64,000 nt of DNA from Gossypium raimondii (taxonomy: Eukaryota; Streptophyta; Magnoliopsida; Malvales; Malvaceae). A program made the translations under genes and the position numbers. The notes beneath the pieces are model-generated. The model was not told where the DNA came from and searched no databases. It was given only the letters and a program-made list of their open reading frames with translations. The DNA lies in assembly GCF_025698545.1 (NCBI RefSeq), contig NC_068575.1, positions 55,995,980-56,059,979 on the forward strand, given 5' to 3'. Positions 42,007 through 53,385 of this stretch are shown piece after piece; the stretch's first letter is position 1; each line of letters opens with the position of its first letter.

Positions 42007-42174
42007 TTGGATTCTGGAGATTGATTGAAGAAAACCCAAGGAAGGAAGCTTCTTACTATTTTAATCTCTATTTCACTGTCGCATCATTTGATAGCTGTTG
42101 TAATCAAAGAATGGCAATGGATTGCACGAGATCCAAAGTTGTAATCCCTCTCAGTTTCAACAAAGACCGCCAAT
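42007..42174 (+). repeat. Duplicated segment, copy A, left of the MULE
   Basis: GGATTCTGGAGATT, GGAAGCT, GATTGCACGAGATCC and CAAAGTTGTAATC followed by CAGTTTCA occur in the same order at 50495-50575. Copy A is split by the MULE at 42184-47728 and resumes at 47738. Copy B lacks the MULE. It lies directly upstream of the reductase gene's 5' end. Confidence 0.75.
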
Positions 42175-42183
42175 TAAATTAAA

Positions 42184-42291
42184 GGGAAAATTTCACCAAC
42201 AGTTACCCAACTTTGGGTAACTAACAAAACAATCACTTAGGTTTATTTCAGTCATTTTACTTTCGAAAAGTTACAAAACAGTCACTTACAT
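42184..42291 (+). repeat. Left TIR of the MULE
   Basis: Aligns with the reverse complement of about 47622-47728. The shared blocks are CACCAACAGT, CAACTTTGGG, CACTTAGGTTT, TTTCAGTCA and CGAAAAGTTACAAAACAGTC. The outer edge abuts the TAAATTAAA target duplication. Confidence 0.88.
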
Positions 42292-42839
42292 TATAAAAAA
42301 GTGACAAAATAGTCACTGATTAATAGTTTCAATTAGTGTGTTAATGGGACCACTGATGTGTCAAGTTAACCAGCTGATGTGGCAAGTTAACATGCCACGT
42401 TGGTGAAGCGGCTGATAAGTCTTAGTTAGGGGCAGGTTTAGGGAAAAAATTGAAGGGTTATGGGTTTTAGGGTAAAAAATTAGAAACAAATTCTGATTAA
42501 GGGGATTTGGGGGGGAAGAAAATCGATTTGGGAAAATTTTGATTGTGATTTAGGTTGGTTTGGGTTTAGGGTTGATTCGGGAATCGATTAAGAAGGTTGG
42601 TTTAGGGTTACAAATCGATTCAATAATCGGTTAATAGGGGTTTAAAGTATGATTGGTCTTTTTTGTTTGGGGAGAAAAGAAGACGAAACCAGAAACCATT
42701 AATGTTTTTGATTCTTAGCGACAATGGTCAATAGAAGAGAAGCTGCCAATGTTGTTACATCCACTTTAACGGGTAAGTTGTTGCATTTAGTTTTTATTTT
42801 TTGAATTTAGGGTTATTTCAATTTAGGGTTATTCCAATT

Positions 42840-43020
42840 TCAAATTTGGTTTCGATTCTGATTTTAATTTTAATTTGATTTCAATTTCGATTTTGATTTT
42901 GATTTCAAATTTAAACACTCACTGATTTCAATTTTGATTTCAATTTTAATTTCGATTTCAATTTTGATTTTGATTTTGATTTTGATTTTGATTTCGATTT
43001 AGGGTTATTTCGATTTTGAT
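42840..43020 (+). repeat. ATTTTGATTTCA microsatellite-like tract
   Basis: Many copies of the 6-bp unit GATTTT/GATTTC in a row, with AATTTTGATTT variants. It lies inside the MULE between the left TIR and the transposase region. Non-coding. Confidence 0.75.
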
Positions 43021-43079
43021 TTTATTTGCTATTAATGTGCATGACAGATTAGGGTTTGGTTATTAAAGTGAATGACATA

Positions 43080-43400
43080 TAATGTGTATTGTATGCCATG
43101 TTCATGATGTTTATTGTTTGTATCTGCCATTGTATGAATGTCATTATCAAGCTGATGTTTATTGTTTATATCTGCCATTGTTTGTATCCAAGCTGCTATA
43201 TTGTATGTGGCAATATCAAATTTGTTATTTACCTTCTATATTGTATTGGTTATTGTCTGTTATTGTCTGCCATGTGCATGACAAAAATGGTTGTGTTTGT
43301 ACAAAATTATTTTTGTATTGGTTATTGTCTGTCATGTGCATGACAGAAATGGTTGTTTTTGTATCAAATTATTTTGTATTGGTTATTGTCTGACAGAAAT
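43080..43400 (+). repeat. Tandem TATTGGTTATTGTCTGNCATG repeats in the MULE
   Basis: Units of about 60 bp containing TGTCATGTGCATGACA, AAATGGTTGT and TTGTATTGGTTATTGTCTG recur three times or more, with further partial copies at 43085-43200 (TATCTGCCATTGT). The core TGTCATGTGCATGACA is a perfect palindrome. Short frames that cross this region reflect the repeats, not genes. Confidence 0.75.
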
Positions 43401-43494
43401 GGTTAAAGTGTCTGCCTATGTTGTCTTCCTTTATTGGCGAGTAATTTGTTTGGCAGGTTTAATTGATGACAATTTTAATGAGAATGAATAATAA

Positions 43495-46394
43495 ATGTCT
43501 GGTAGTGATGTGTCTGGTAATGATGCATTTGAAAGTGATGTGTCTAATAAGATAAGAGTTAATTTAGATGGTTTAAACATGGATGGTATAGAAGTAGGTG
43601 AACTGTGTGATAGTGACAGTTCTGGGAGGTTAGATAGTGCACATGAATGTGACTCAGATGGCCAAAATTGGCCTGAGTTCAACCTAGAGAATGACATGAG
43701 TAATTGGAATGTTATTTAAGTCTAAAGACAGTCTAAAAGAAGCTGTCAAGTAGTATGGTAGGTTGAATAGTTATTTTATTAAGTTTCCCAAAAATAATTT
43801 AAAAAGGTTAAAGGTCGTCTGCAGTGAAAATGTTCTTGGTTCATATGCGCCTCTAAACTAAACCCTAATAACCTTATTGGCCAAACTTGGCAAATTAAGA
43901 GTTCAAACCCTAACCATACTTGTTCTAAAGTCTATAAAAATAAGAATGTAACCTCAGCATGGTAGGTGAACATTATAAAGAAAATTCATTGTTGATCCTG
44001 ATTATTCTTTGAAATCATTACAACAAGATGTCAAAAGAGATTTATGTTGCATAGTCTCACTAACCAAATGTAGGAGGGCTAAACTTAGGGCATTGAAATT
44101 AATTGAAGGAGCTCATAAGGCTCAATATGAGAAGATTTATGAGTATTTGTTATAGGTTAGGACCTAAAATGAGGGAACGGCAACAATCTGTTATCTGGAT
44201 AACAGGTTATTTCAAAGGATGTATGTTTGTCTGTAGACATGCAAAGATGGCTATAGGGTTGGTTGTAGGAGGATAGTAGGTTTAGATGGATGTTTCTTGA
44301 AGGAATACTATAGTGGCTACTTACTTGTAGCTGTTAGGATAGATGCAAATAATGACATCTATCCTCTTGCATATGCTACTATCGAAAGTGAAAACCAAGC
44401 ATCATGGCTTTGGTTCTTGGAGTTGCTTGCAATAGACTTGGAAATTGTGAGCTCGTACCAGATATCTTTCATGTCTGACAAACAAAAGGTATAACTCTAT
44501 TTATTTATTTTTTTATGTTGTTTCTATTTAGGGTTTAAGGTTTGTCAAAGAATTAAATTGTATTTGTTCTAATTGCAGGGACTTTTAGAAGCAATATGTA
44601 TGTTGTTTCCTAATGCAGAAACAAGACACTGTGTTAGACACCTACATGCCAATTTCAAGAAGGCTTGTTTTCGAATAAAGGAATTGAAAGATTTGCTTTG
44701 GAAAGCTGCCAGAGCAAGCACTACAAGGGATTTTAAGGATGCCATGGATGAACTGAAAAAAAAACCAATCAGCATGCTTATGATTGGTTGAAGGAAAAGA
44801 ACCCCTACTCACTGGTCAAGGTCTCATTTCTCAATTAGGAGCCATTCTGACATGTTGGTGAATAATCTTTTTGAATCCTTTAACAAGGTAAACCCCTATG
44901 TTTTATGTTTCTTAAAAATCATTAGCAATTCCCTAATCATTTATTTTATTTACTGGTAGATGATACTGGAAGCAAGAGGGAAACATATTCTGACCATGAT
45001 GGAAACAATAAGGACCAAGATTATGTTACTTATTGTCAAGAAGAAAGAAGAAGCTGACAAATGGAAAGGAATGTTGTGTCCAAAGATCAAGAAAAAGCTG
45101 GATGTAAATATAAAAGATTCATTGAGGTAAAATTACCATTTTTAATTTTTCTGATGTCTTTATTTTGACTTCATGTTGCTGGTCACATGCTATTTTAGTG
45201 AGTGTTTTTTAATTTGCATGTAGTGACTATTTTTGTGTATGAATGTTTTTTAATATACATGTTGTTGACTATTTTTTAATATGCATGCAGTGATTGTTGG
45301 TGTGTATGACTGATTTTAATATACATGTTGTTGACTATTTTTTTAATATGCATGCAGTGAGTATTTTTTAATAATATGCATGCAATGATTGTTGGTGTGT
45401 ATGACTGTTTTTTTTTAATATACATGTTGTTGGCTATTTTTTAATATGCATGCAACGAGTATTTTTTTAATAATATGCATGTAATGGTTGTTTTTTAAGG
45501 GTGTGTGTGTGTGTATCATTGTTGGTGGAGCTGCTCACAATGTTGTTTTTGTGATTTTTTTTAACCAAGCATGGTGACTGTTTTTTAGGTGTGTTCCATC
45601 ACATGCTGGTAGGGACAAGTATCAGGTTGAATGTGGTCCAGGCAGCCAGCATGTGGTGGACTTAGTTGAGAATTCCTGCTCTTGCAGGAATTGGGATCTC
45701 ACTAGCATCCCTTGCATGCATGCATTGGTTTTCATTCATCTAAAAGATGAGTTCCCAAAGACCTATGTACAAACTTGGTACACCAAGCAAACCCAACTTC
45801 AAATTTACTCCAACTTTATAAGGCCAGTAAGGGGTCCTAAACAATGGGTCTCTTTGTCAAACATGCTGCCAATACTGCCTCCTACATTAAGAAAGCCACA
45901 TGGCAGACCTACTAAGGTGAGAAGGAAAGAACCTGATGAACCACAAACAATAGAAAGGTTAAGCAAGAGAGGGGTGGACATGAGGTGCAGTAAATGTAAA
46001 AGAATAGGCCACAATAAGAGGAGTTGCAAATGGGAAGTTGGCCAAAATATTCCAGTAAGTCATTTGCCTTAAGTTAAGTTATATTACTTATGTTTATGAA
46101 TTTGTTTGATAGATTTCACTTGTTCTTGTAGGTCAAAAGGCATAAAGTTGGTGTTCACAACCAAGTGGTTGCCCCAACTCAGCGACAGGCTACCCCAAAT
46201 CGGCAAGAGAGTACCCTAACTCAACAGGCTACCCTAACTTAGTTACAAATTGCCCCAACTCATCAACAAGCTGCCCCAACTCACTATAAAGATGCTGCCC
46301 TAAGAGAAAAGCTCCCATTCAAGAGAAAACCAACCACTGTTAGACGGATGCCTCCTACTCAAGAGTCATATGACAGACTAATGATGATATTGTA
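43495..46394 (+). pseudogene. MuDR-type transposase gene, disrupted
   Basis: Coding pieces lie in order. An acidic N-terminus (43495-43719) ends in a stop. LFKSKDSLKEAVK (about 43715-43755) is a different phase and is cut by TAG. The DDE region DGCFLKEYYSGYLLVAV to MSDKQK lies at 44286-44489. The next exon starts GLLEAICMLFPNAETRHC (44579-44888). KHILTMMETIRTK follows at 44961-45126. A SWIM zinc finger CSCRNWDLTSIPCMHAL is in 45590-46052, with a terminal CCHC knuckle CSKCKRIGHNKRSC, and a Gln/Pro-rich tail starts at 46132. Introns keep GT-AG borders. Stops at 43860-44280 and a slip in the A-run near 44757-44765 inactivate it. Order and motifs match plant MULEs. Confidence 0.85.
45170..45500 (+). 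repeat. Tandem repeats in a transposase intron
   Basis: A unit of about 110 bp (TTTTTAATATACATGTTGTT, then GACTATTTTTTAATATGCATGC, AGTGATTGTTGG and TGTGTATGACTG) is repeated two to three times. It lies between the exon ending at 45126 and the SWIM exon starting at 45590. TATGCATGCA is locally palindromic. Confidence 0.75.
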
Positions 46395-46964
46395 AACAGA
46401 CCTTATTTTGTTAACTTTTTGAAATTGTGTAAATTTGTCTACTACTGATTTATTAACTTAGGCAGATAAATTTTTGTAAATTTTCCTATGATTGCTACTA
46501 TTGATAAACTTAGGCATATAGTCACTGAATTTTTTTATAAATTTGTCTACAATTCACGTCTGTTCAATTGTGTTGAATTGTAGGAAAATTTGGCAATATT
46601 TTGCCCCTCATTCCTTTTGTAAACAATTTGACGTTTTGGCCTTAATATATGAGCATTGATCCCTGCAATTTATGTTATCTCTTCTAATATATGAGTATTG
46701 AAAAAACAAATGTGTGAGAATTGAGAAATACAAATATTTTTTTTCATCTGTTATCTTTTCTGATATATGAGTATTGAGAAATACAAATGAAATGAAGATT
46801 AAACATTCTTTCAAGTCTATCAACTTTGAAATGAAATCAAATATTACAAAATAACTTTCTAACTGTTGTAAGAAACAAAAATATTACAAAACAATTTGTA
46901 ATTAACAACCACATATTATATCCCATTTCAAGTCTTTCAAGTTTGTAAACAACATGTGTTGGTT

Positions 46965-47150
46965 AGCCATGCCATGTATAACAACATAAGCAATAATATA
47001 CCAGCAGCCATGTATAACAACATAAGCAATAATGTATAACAACATAAGCAATAATATACCAGCAGCCATGTATAACAACATAAGCAACAATATACCAGCA
47101 ATAATATTACAAAACATAAGCTGGTTTTCAATGCTAACAACAACATAAGC
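46965..47150. repeat. Tandem AACAACATAAGCAATAATAT repeats
   Basis: The unit TGTATAACAACATAAGCAAT plus AATATACCAGCAGCCA recurs about four times with a 15-36 bp period. It is inside the MULE near its right end. Minus-strand frames here (46902-47146) are artefacts of the repeat. Confidence 0.75.
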
Positions 47151-47621
47151 TGATTTAAGGTTTAAAAAACAACAACACAGTTACAAATACAAGCACCAAA
47201 AATCAAGTTTTTCTCTCCCTCCTCCTTGCATTTTCCAATGTCCTCACTTTTTTCAGAAGACCCAACAACACAATTCGTGAACAGGGCGTCAATGGTGGAT
47301 CAAACCAGGTGAAAAATCGACATGGTTTTCAAAACCCACTGCCAAATTTCTTACACCCAAAAAACCTCCTACCTAGGTTGTCATTAGACCAAGACGTGTT
47401 TAATTTGGCTGAGTTTCCACAATAGCACACCGGAATCACTTCAGGCATCTCCATTTTTCCTCTTCTCCTTCTTTTTCTTCTTCTTCTTTTTCTCTAACCC
47501 TAAAATGGTGCTGGTAGGGCTGTTAAATTGAGAGTAACCGGCCAGCTGGAGAATTTTTTGACACCAAGGACGTTGTCATCCACCATGTCACTTTGTCGTG
47601 ACGTCTGTGACGGAAAACGGC

Positions 47622-47728
47622 AAAAAGGACTGTTTTGTAACTTTTCGAAAGTTGAGTGACTGAAATGAAACCTAAGTGACTGTCTTGTCAGCTACCCCAA
47701 AGTTGCGTGACTGTTGGTGTAATTTACC
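47622..47728 (-). repeat. Right TIR of the MULE
   Basis: Inverted partner of 42184-42291, ending TGGTGTAATTTACC just before the TAAATTAAA duplication. Confidence 0.88.
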
Positions 47729-47737
47729 TAAATTAAA

Positions 47738-48675
47738 TAATAAAAGCCATACTGACCTTTTATTTTTTTTAGTTTTTAATTTTTTTTTAGTTTTTAAATT
47801 TGTATTTTTTTATTTTGCTAACATTACATACAAAAGTGAAACTTTACCAAACCATATTTATATAATTACAGCAAGAAGAGAAACGAAAATATTGCTAGAT
47901 ACTGAAAGAAAAGGAAACCAGTTGAAGTTTGAAAATTTCAACACCCTTCTCAGCACCATGGCTTCTCAACTACTACCCTCTGGCTCCGAGGAAGCTTGGG
48001 AGTTGGGACATCTCCATGAGAAACTCAAATCTCCATACGATGTAGGATTAGTTCAAGGGGGGAAAAAAGCATTAATAACAAGTTAATATAAATATATATA
48101 TTAAACTTAAAATACTGCAAACATGGCATAAGTTGTACTGCCAAAAGCAATTAAAGTTGGGGGCTATAACTAGTTATTCTTGGAACCAAGTCTGTCTACA
48201 ACTATTTTCTCCGTCCAATAAAGAGAAATGAGAGGGTGCAAACCTTTACTGATTTATTGACTTCATCAAGTGAAACTTTTCCGCATAAACAACTCTCCAG
48301 GCACCGTTGCTCTGCGCTCCACAGAAGAATGACGCTGTCATCTGAACAACATATGAAACAGTAATTAGTAAAGCATATGGCTGGGAAAGACTACTAATGA
48401 TACATGCAGATATGTGTTACCAAGTTAGCGTTTCATTTTTCACGCCATAAATCATACATACTACCATCCTTGTATCTGTTCTTGGGAAGCCATGTTTATT
48501 CTGTATGTTTAGACTTTCAAAATTCAATATTTTGCTTTGAAAGCGTGTGATATTTGAACATATTTTCTTTGGTACTCGGTTTTTTATTACTACAAAAAAG
48601 GGGATAATCCCATAACGAACCACTAATGCCTACATTTCTCCTATAGAAGAGAATCTAAAATAATCGATTACCATA
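47738..48675 (+). repeat. Duplicated segment, copy A, right of the MULE
   Basis: Runs parallel to about 50590-51782 (copy B). Shared blocks include CTTCTCAG.ACCATGGCTTC, CCTCTGGCTC.GAGGAAGC, GTTCAAGGGG, CAAACCTTTACTGATTTATT and GAGAATCTAAAATAATC.ATT. Copy B overlaps the last exons and 3' region of the membrane-protein gene, so copy A is a partial duplicate of that gene's end. Copy A ends near 48675. Confidence 0.8.
48245..48345 (-). pseudogene. Orphan duplicate of exon 5 of the bPH_2-like gene
   Basis: Matches 51277-51381, sharing CTTTACTGATTTATTGACTTC, TGCATAAACAACTCTCC-like sequence and TGCTCTGCGCTCCAC. It has internal gaps and insertions that shift the frame (extra bases after CATCAAGTG, and loss of the segment matching CGTGGTGA). 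No other exons of the gene are nearby, so it cannot be expressed as that protein. Confidence 0.7.
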
Positions 48676-48679
48676 TGAA

Positions 48680-49020
48680 CTTAATGATTAAAATATTGTT
48701 AATATTATTTTATTTTAACTAGATTCGTTATCTTTTAATAACTCATCATTATCCTTGTAGTAGATATTGGATAAGCTTTAGGATAGCGATTATTGTTTTG
48801 AATAAGAATAATGATATGGTTTAAATAAGATTTTCTTATTTTGTTTAAGCATTCAAATAAGCAACAAACAAAGCTTGTTCTTACACTCCTCTCAAAATTT
48901 CTTTCGTCTTTCTTCTCTCCCTCCCAACAATTTGATAACAAGAGACTTATTTGATCTTTAAAGGGCCTAGAAATCTTTAAAAAGTTGTGTTAGATGTTAG
49001 CTAACATTTGTTTGCACCAA
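48680..49020 (+). other. Possible degraded copia LTR end and PBS
   Basis: An AT-rich stretch with a TCTTTCTTCTCTCCCTCCC leader-like tract, then AATTTGATAACAAGAG at about 48928-48943, a weak match to the TTGGTATCAGAGC primer site, lies just before the copia gag start at 49021. No opposite LTR is present to confirm. Confidence 0.3.
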
Positions 49021-50500
49021 ATGGTTTCAACTAGTTGTTTTTTGCCTTTACCACCTATTGTTTCGAGTGAAAACTATCAGATATAAGCTGTCAAAATGAA
49101 GACATATATGACAGTTTTTGATCATTGGATGTGGGTGAAAATTAAAAGGAATCACCCCAACTTCTGGCAAATCCAACTATGACCCAATTAGAGGGTCACA
49201 GTGAAGAAAAGGCAAAGAAATATGAAGCCAAGAGTTGTATTAAGTCATTTGTTTCTTATGAAATTTTCATTAGAATCTTAATATGTGAGACTACAAAGCA
49301 AGCTTGGGGCATGCTCAAGAAGGAGTTCTAAGGCAGTGACAAGACTAAACAAATGCAAGTACTCAACCTCAAAAGAGGATTTGAAGTTTTGAAGATGCAA
49401 GAGTTTGAAACTCTAAAGGAGTACAAAGAAAAATCCATGAAGATAGTAAATAAGCTCAGATTACTTAAAAAGGGGACAAAAGAGTTGTAGAAAAAGTTCT
49501 TGTTAGTTTTGCTGAGAGGTTTAAATCGAAAATCTCTTCGCTTGAAGACTCCAAAACCTTGACTAAGATTTCTTTGGTAGAACTAACGAATGTTCTCGAG
49601 CCTTAAGATCAAAGGAGGGCTATTAGACATGAAGATTCAACAGAAGGTGCGTTTGCAGTCAAAGGGAAAGGCAAAAGGCAACTGAGGACAAGAACAAAAA
49701 ATTAGGAGATAGAAGAAATAAGAATCCTAGAAACAATGGAAAAAAAAGGTAAATTTCCACCATGTTCACACTGCTGGTAGAGACCAAACATACAGTGCAG
49801 GTCTTGCAAAAACTAGGCTATGTGGTGAAAGTGTGCAAGAGCATAGAACCAACAATATCAAGATCAACAAGGTAGAGTAGCGGATATCCCGCTAGCAGAG
49901 GATGAACAAGTTCTTGTTGCTTATTATACAACAAAAACTTCCTCAAGTGCATGGCTCATTGATAGTGGATGCACTCATCATATGGCATCAGACATCAACT
50001 TATTCAAAGAGATGACAAAGTTACTTGTTCCAAAGTCAGAATTGATAATGGGAAGTTCATGGAAGTCAAAGGAAGAGGAGTTGTGATAATTGATACACAG
50101 TCAGGTGCAAAACTTATTCCAGATGTTTTATTTGTACCATAATAGATCAAAATCTTCTTAATGTAGAACAATTGCTAGAAAAATATTACTCATTGGTGTT
50201 TACAAACAAAGCATGCATCATTTATGATCCATCAGGCCATGAACTTTTCAATGTTGTCATGAAAAGCAAATATTTCTCCTTAGATTTGAATCAATCTAGT
50301 TCATCAACCTCGGTTAATGAACCTAAATTGTGGCATAGAAGATTAAGTCACTTCAACTACAAGGGCCTGGATCACATGCTCAACATGCCCTAGTTTGATT
50401 TAGGTAAGCTGGGCGGTTACAGCATCACTCACAAGTCACAACCCACAATCATACATTGTTTGGTTTGTTTCTTCTCCAAAAGGACAAGAACTGTTTAGTG
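49021..50500 (+). pseudogene. Ty1/copia gag-pol fragment
   Basis: From ATG 49021, plus-strand pieces in changing frames follow the copia order. MVSTSCFLPLPP and NYQI then MKTYM begin gag. CETTKQAWGMLKKEF and FETLKEYKEKSMKIVNKLR belong to the UBN2 gag domain. A poor zinc knuckle lies near 49770-49850. WLIDSGCTHHM (near 49950) is the aspartic protease active-site region with Asp-Ser-Gly, and LWHRRLSHFNYKGLDHM (50330-50390) is the GAG pre-integrase motif. Homology stops near 50500 at the start of duplicate B, so integrase core, RT and RNase H are absent. Many stops; inactive. Confidence 0.8.
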
Positions 50501-51782
50501 ACTGGATTCTGGAGATTAAGGAAGCTATTGCATTGCACCCGAGTTCAAAGTTGTAATCAGTTTCAGTATTAGGTCTAGGACTGATAATTAATTAAAAACT
50601 AAAATGATTCCTTAAATAAAATAATATTTTTCTAGGATCCGGATAGAGTGGATGAAACATAATTTTCTTGCTTAATTTTTCTGAACCTTGGACAATAGTA
50701 CACTTTTTACTTCATGAAAATTTATGAGTCCGGATTAAAGCCTATGCCAAGCCAAAAAATAGATATTGGCGGTAAATGAATTGATGAACTTTTACAAAAG
50801 CATATTTATAGAACACCAAGAAGAAACACGAAAAATATTGTAAGTTACTGAAACAAAGAAAGTCACTTGAAGTTTCACCGTATGAAGTTAACTCTGCATT
50901 TCTCACTATTGAAACTTTCTACACCATTCTCAGGACCATGGCTTCTCAGCTACCCTCTGGCTCTGAGGAAGCTTGGGACTTCTCGATGAGAAACTCAATT
51001 TTCTGGCACACCATAGGATATAGCATTAGTTCAAGGTTCATCAAGGGGAAACAAGCATTATAAAAGCAAAGAATATATAAATATATTAAACCAAAAAAGG
51101 TCATTAAAATACTGCAAATGTAGTAACCTAAGTTCTACAGTTACTCCAAATTGATGAACTGCTGAAAGCAATTAACCTTGGGGGCGATAACATTCATTTT
51201 CAGGTCAACTAATTATTCTCACAACCGAATATGCCTACAACCCTTTTCTATGTGCAATAAAGAGAAATGAGATGGTGCAAACCTTTACTGATTTATTGAC
51301 TTCTTCAAGTTTTTGCATAAACAACTCTCCAGGCACCATTGCTCTGCGCTCCACGGAAGAATAACGTGGTGAAGCTGTCATCTGAAAAACATATGCAACA
51401 GTAAATAGTAAAGCACATGGCTGAGAAAGAAACTTATGAAATACTACTAAAGATACATGCAGAATTTGGCCCAAAACAAGATACACACAGAAAGGTGTTA
51501 ACAAGTTAGCGATTCATTTTTCACACGATAAAACATATATACTAGCATCCTTGTATTTGTTCTTGTGAGGCCGTGTTTAATCTGTATGTTCAGACTTTAG
51601 ACCTTCAAAATCTGATATTTTGCTACCGCTGTGTTTTGACACCCGAACATAATTTTCTTTTGTACTCAATAGTCATACTTAAATATTAAAAAAGAAAGTT
51701 CAGATAATCCCATAACAAAACACCAAGGCCCACCACTCTCCTATCAGAAGAGAATCTAAAATAATCTATTACCATATGACCT
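50495..51782 (+). repeat. Duplicated segment, copy B (MULE-free)
   Basis: Parallel to copy A (42007-42174 joined to 47738-48675) but with no MULE; the place matching the insertion point reads GATAATTAATTAAAAAC near 50580-50597. Copy B contains exons 5 and 6 of the bPH_2-like gene, so it is probably the source and copy A the derived duplicate. Confidence 0.78.
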
Positions 51783-53385
51783 TACATTCTTGACAGCAGA
51801 GTTGTAGATTTACAGGTTCCACTTTGCACCAAGCGTTCTAACTAAATTGGAATTTGCTGCATTCTAAATCCAACCAACTTGAAACTTAAGACATATTTGT
51901 CTAAGCACAATATTTTCTCATGCTTACAGAGAAATGACATGATTTGGTATAAGTTATTGAGGCTTCAAGTGAACATTACCTTCCAACTTTTGGCTGGTGA
52001 TCTTAGGATTGGTTGTCCTTCTGTGAATGATGATGTCATTCGAGATGCAGTTTCCACTTCACCAGTCACAGTAGAAAGTTTCCAACCTCTACCAACTTCC
52101 TGTATAGCCTTTGCAGCTTCTCTTACAATGACCTGCAAGAAACATAAATTTGTGATTTTCGTTCTCCACGAGGATGCCTTGCATGCACAACAGCAATTAA
52201 TCAAATTATTTAAGAATAGTTCATTGCACTTGTTTATGAGAATGAATCTCATCATTTTTCAAAGATTATCTTGGGAAAAAAAATAAAAGATAAAAAGATA
52301 ACAGCATAAAAAATCAATTCCATTACCCTTCTCAGAAGTGCAGGGTTTGCAACCCCTTGAACCTGTAGTTCGTCAACAGGTGCAGCTTTTCCATGGGCTA
52401 TGCTTTCAACTCTAAAGGTATGGATACCGTACACTGATTGCAACCACCCTATCAAAACCAAAACACATATATCATTCTTCAGAAAGAACCACTTTATGGA
52501 AAGTGTATATGGCTTTATGCCCAATTGCAGAAAAAACATACCATGAATCAGGGTAAAATAAAATTATTTTAATCACAAGGCTCTAGAGTCCCGCATCATA
52601 AAGAATGATCAAAGGATCAAATATTCAATGAATCATAGACAGTCAAGTTTTGTTACTCAAGTCAGTTGCTCAACCTCAGCACTTAGGCAATAATAAGTGG
52701 AAAAGGGGATCGTAAATACACATTATTGTTCCTTTCCCCCTGGCTGAGAAAACAATAAGACACAAGTAATCTCACTCACAAAATTACCCACCACATAGAA
52801 AAGGAAAGTAATTATACAAGAACTCAAATATCTAACTGGTCCAGAACAAGTACCTTGTTCAATTATAATATCAATCACCTTGGAAAGAGGTACATGCTTC
52901 TCAATTGTTATTGTGCCCCAAAAGGGTATGAAAGAGGGTCTCGAAACCTTCAAAATAATAAGAGGGAAAGGATTAAACTCAAAGTAAACTTATCTAATTG
53001 ATATCCGCCATGAAGTTAAAGTAAGTTCAGGCCCTGTATCTCTGCGAGCAAGGCACTATATCCATACCTCGTAAACTATTTCACTAGGTGTGACATAAAG
53101 CTTGCGTGATGAAATGTCCTTCTGAAGCACATATCTTCTAAAGGGCAGGTAAAGCAACATGATGATGCCAACACCCCAAGCCAAAACCAGCAATAACGAT
53201 ATAGAAACCCATATGATGGTGTCATACTGAAGATTATCTCTGGCGAGTTCTTCAAAAGAAGCAGCGTACAATATCGTTTCAGAACTGTCTAATTTGAAAT
53301 CATCTTCCAGCGATTCAGGACCAGCAAGCAGCTGGTCCCTTGGTGACCGATGTTCAGATAGACCATCAGCATGACCAAACAACAT
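51141..53385 (-). CDS. Membrane protein with bPH_2 (DUF304-like) domain, uncharacterised
   Basis: Coding exons 53068-53385, 52854-52947, 52327-52448, 51980-52132, 51283-51381 and, tentatively, 51141-51161, giving about 268 residues. Residues 56-80 form one hydrophobic helix (TIIWVSISLLLVLAWG, then MLLYLPF) after an acidic soluble N-terminus. The stretch from RKLYVTPSEIVYE through PLSKVIDIIIEQGWLQSVYG to VQGVANPALLRRVIVREA resembles bacterial PH-like (YdbS/DUF304) domains, where a membrane anchor precedes a basic beta domain. I do not recognise a named plant gene. The start codon follows an acceptor at 53390, implying an intron in the 5' leader. The last exon (QFINLE then stop) is chosen only by splice signals and could be wrong; alternatively the frame runs into a different 3' exon. 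Confidence 0.75.

Larger units (their letters stand above)
42184..47728 (+). mobile_element. Mutator-like element (MULE) with TIRs and 9-bp TSD
   Basis: 5545 bp flanked by a perfect 9-bp duplication TAAATTAAA (42175-42183 and 47729-47737). Terminal inverted repeats of about 100 bp start GGGAAAATTTCACCAACAG on the left and, inverted, GGTAAATTACACCAACAG on the right. Both continue through CACTTAGGTTT, ATTTCAGTCA and TTTCGAAAAGTTACAAAACA. The interior carries a spliced but broken MuDR-type transposase gene and several tandem repeats. It inserted into a segment whose empty equivalent is near 50575-50600. Confidence 0.92.

Noticed and set aside
43089..43393. Cys/Tyr-rich plus frames as a secreted peptide gene
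   Set aside because: Generated by tandem TTGTATTGGTTATTGTCTG repeats; all overlapping frames look alike.
46902..47146. Leu/Tyr-rich minus frames as membrane protein
   Set aside because: Product of the AACAACATAAGCAATAAT tandem repeat.
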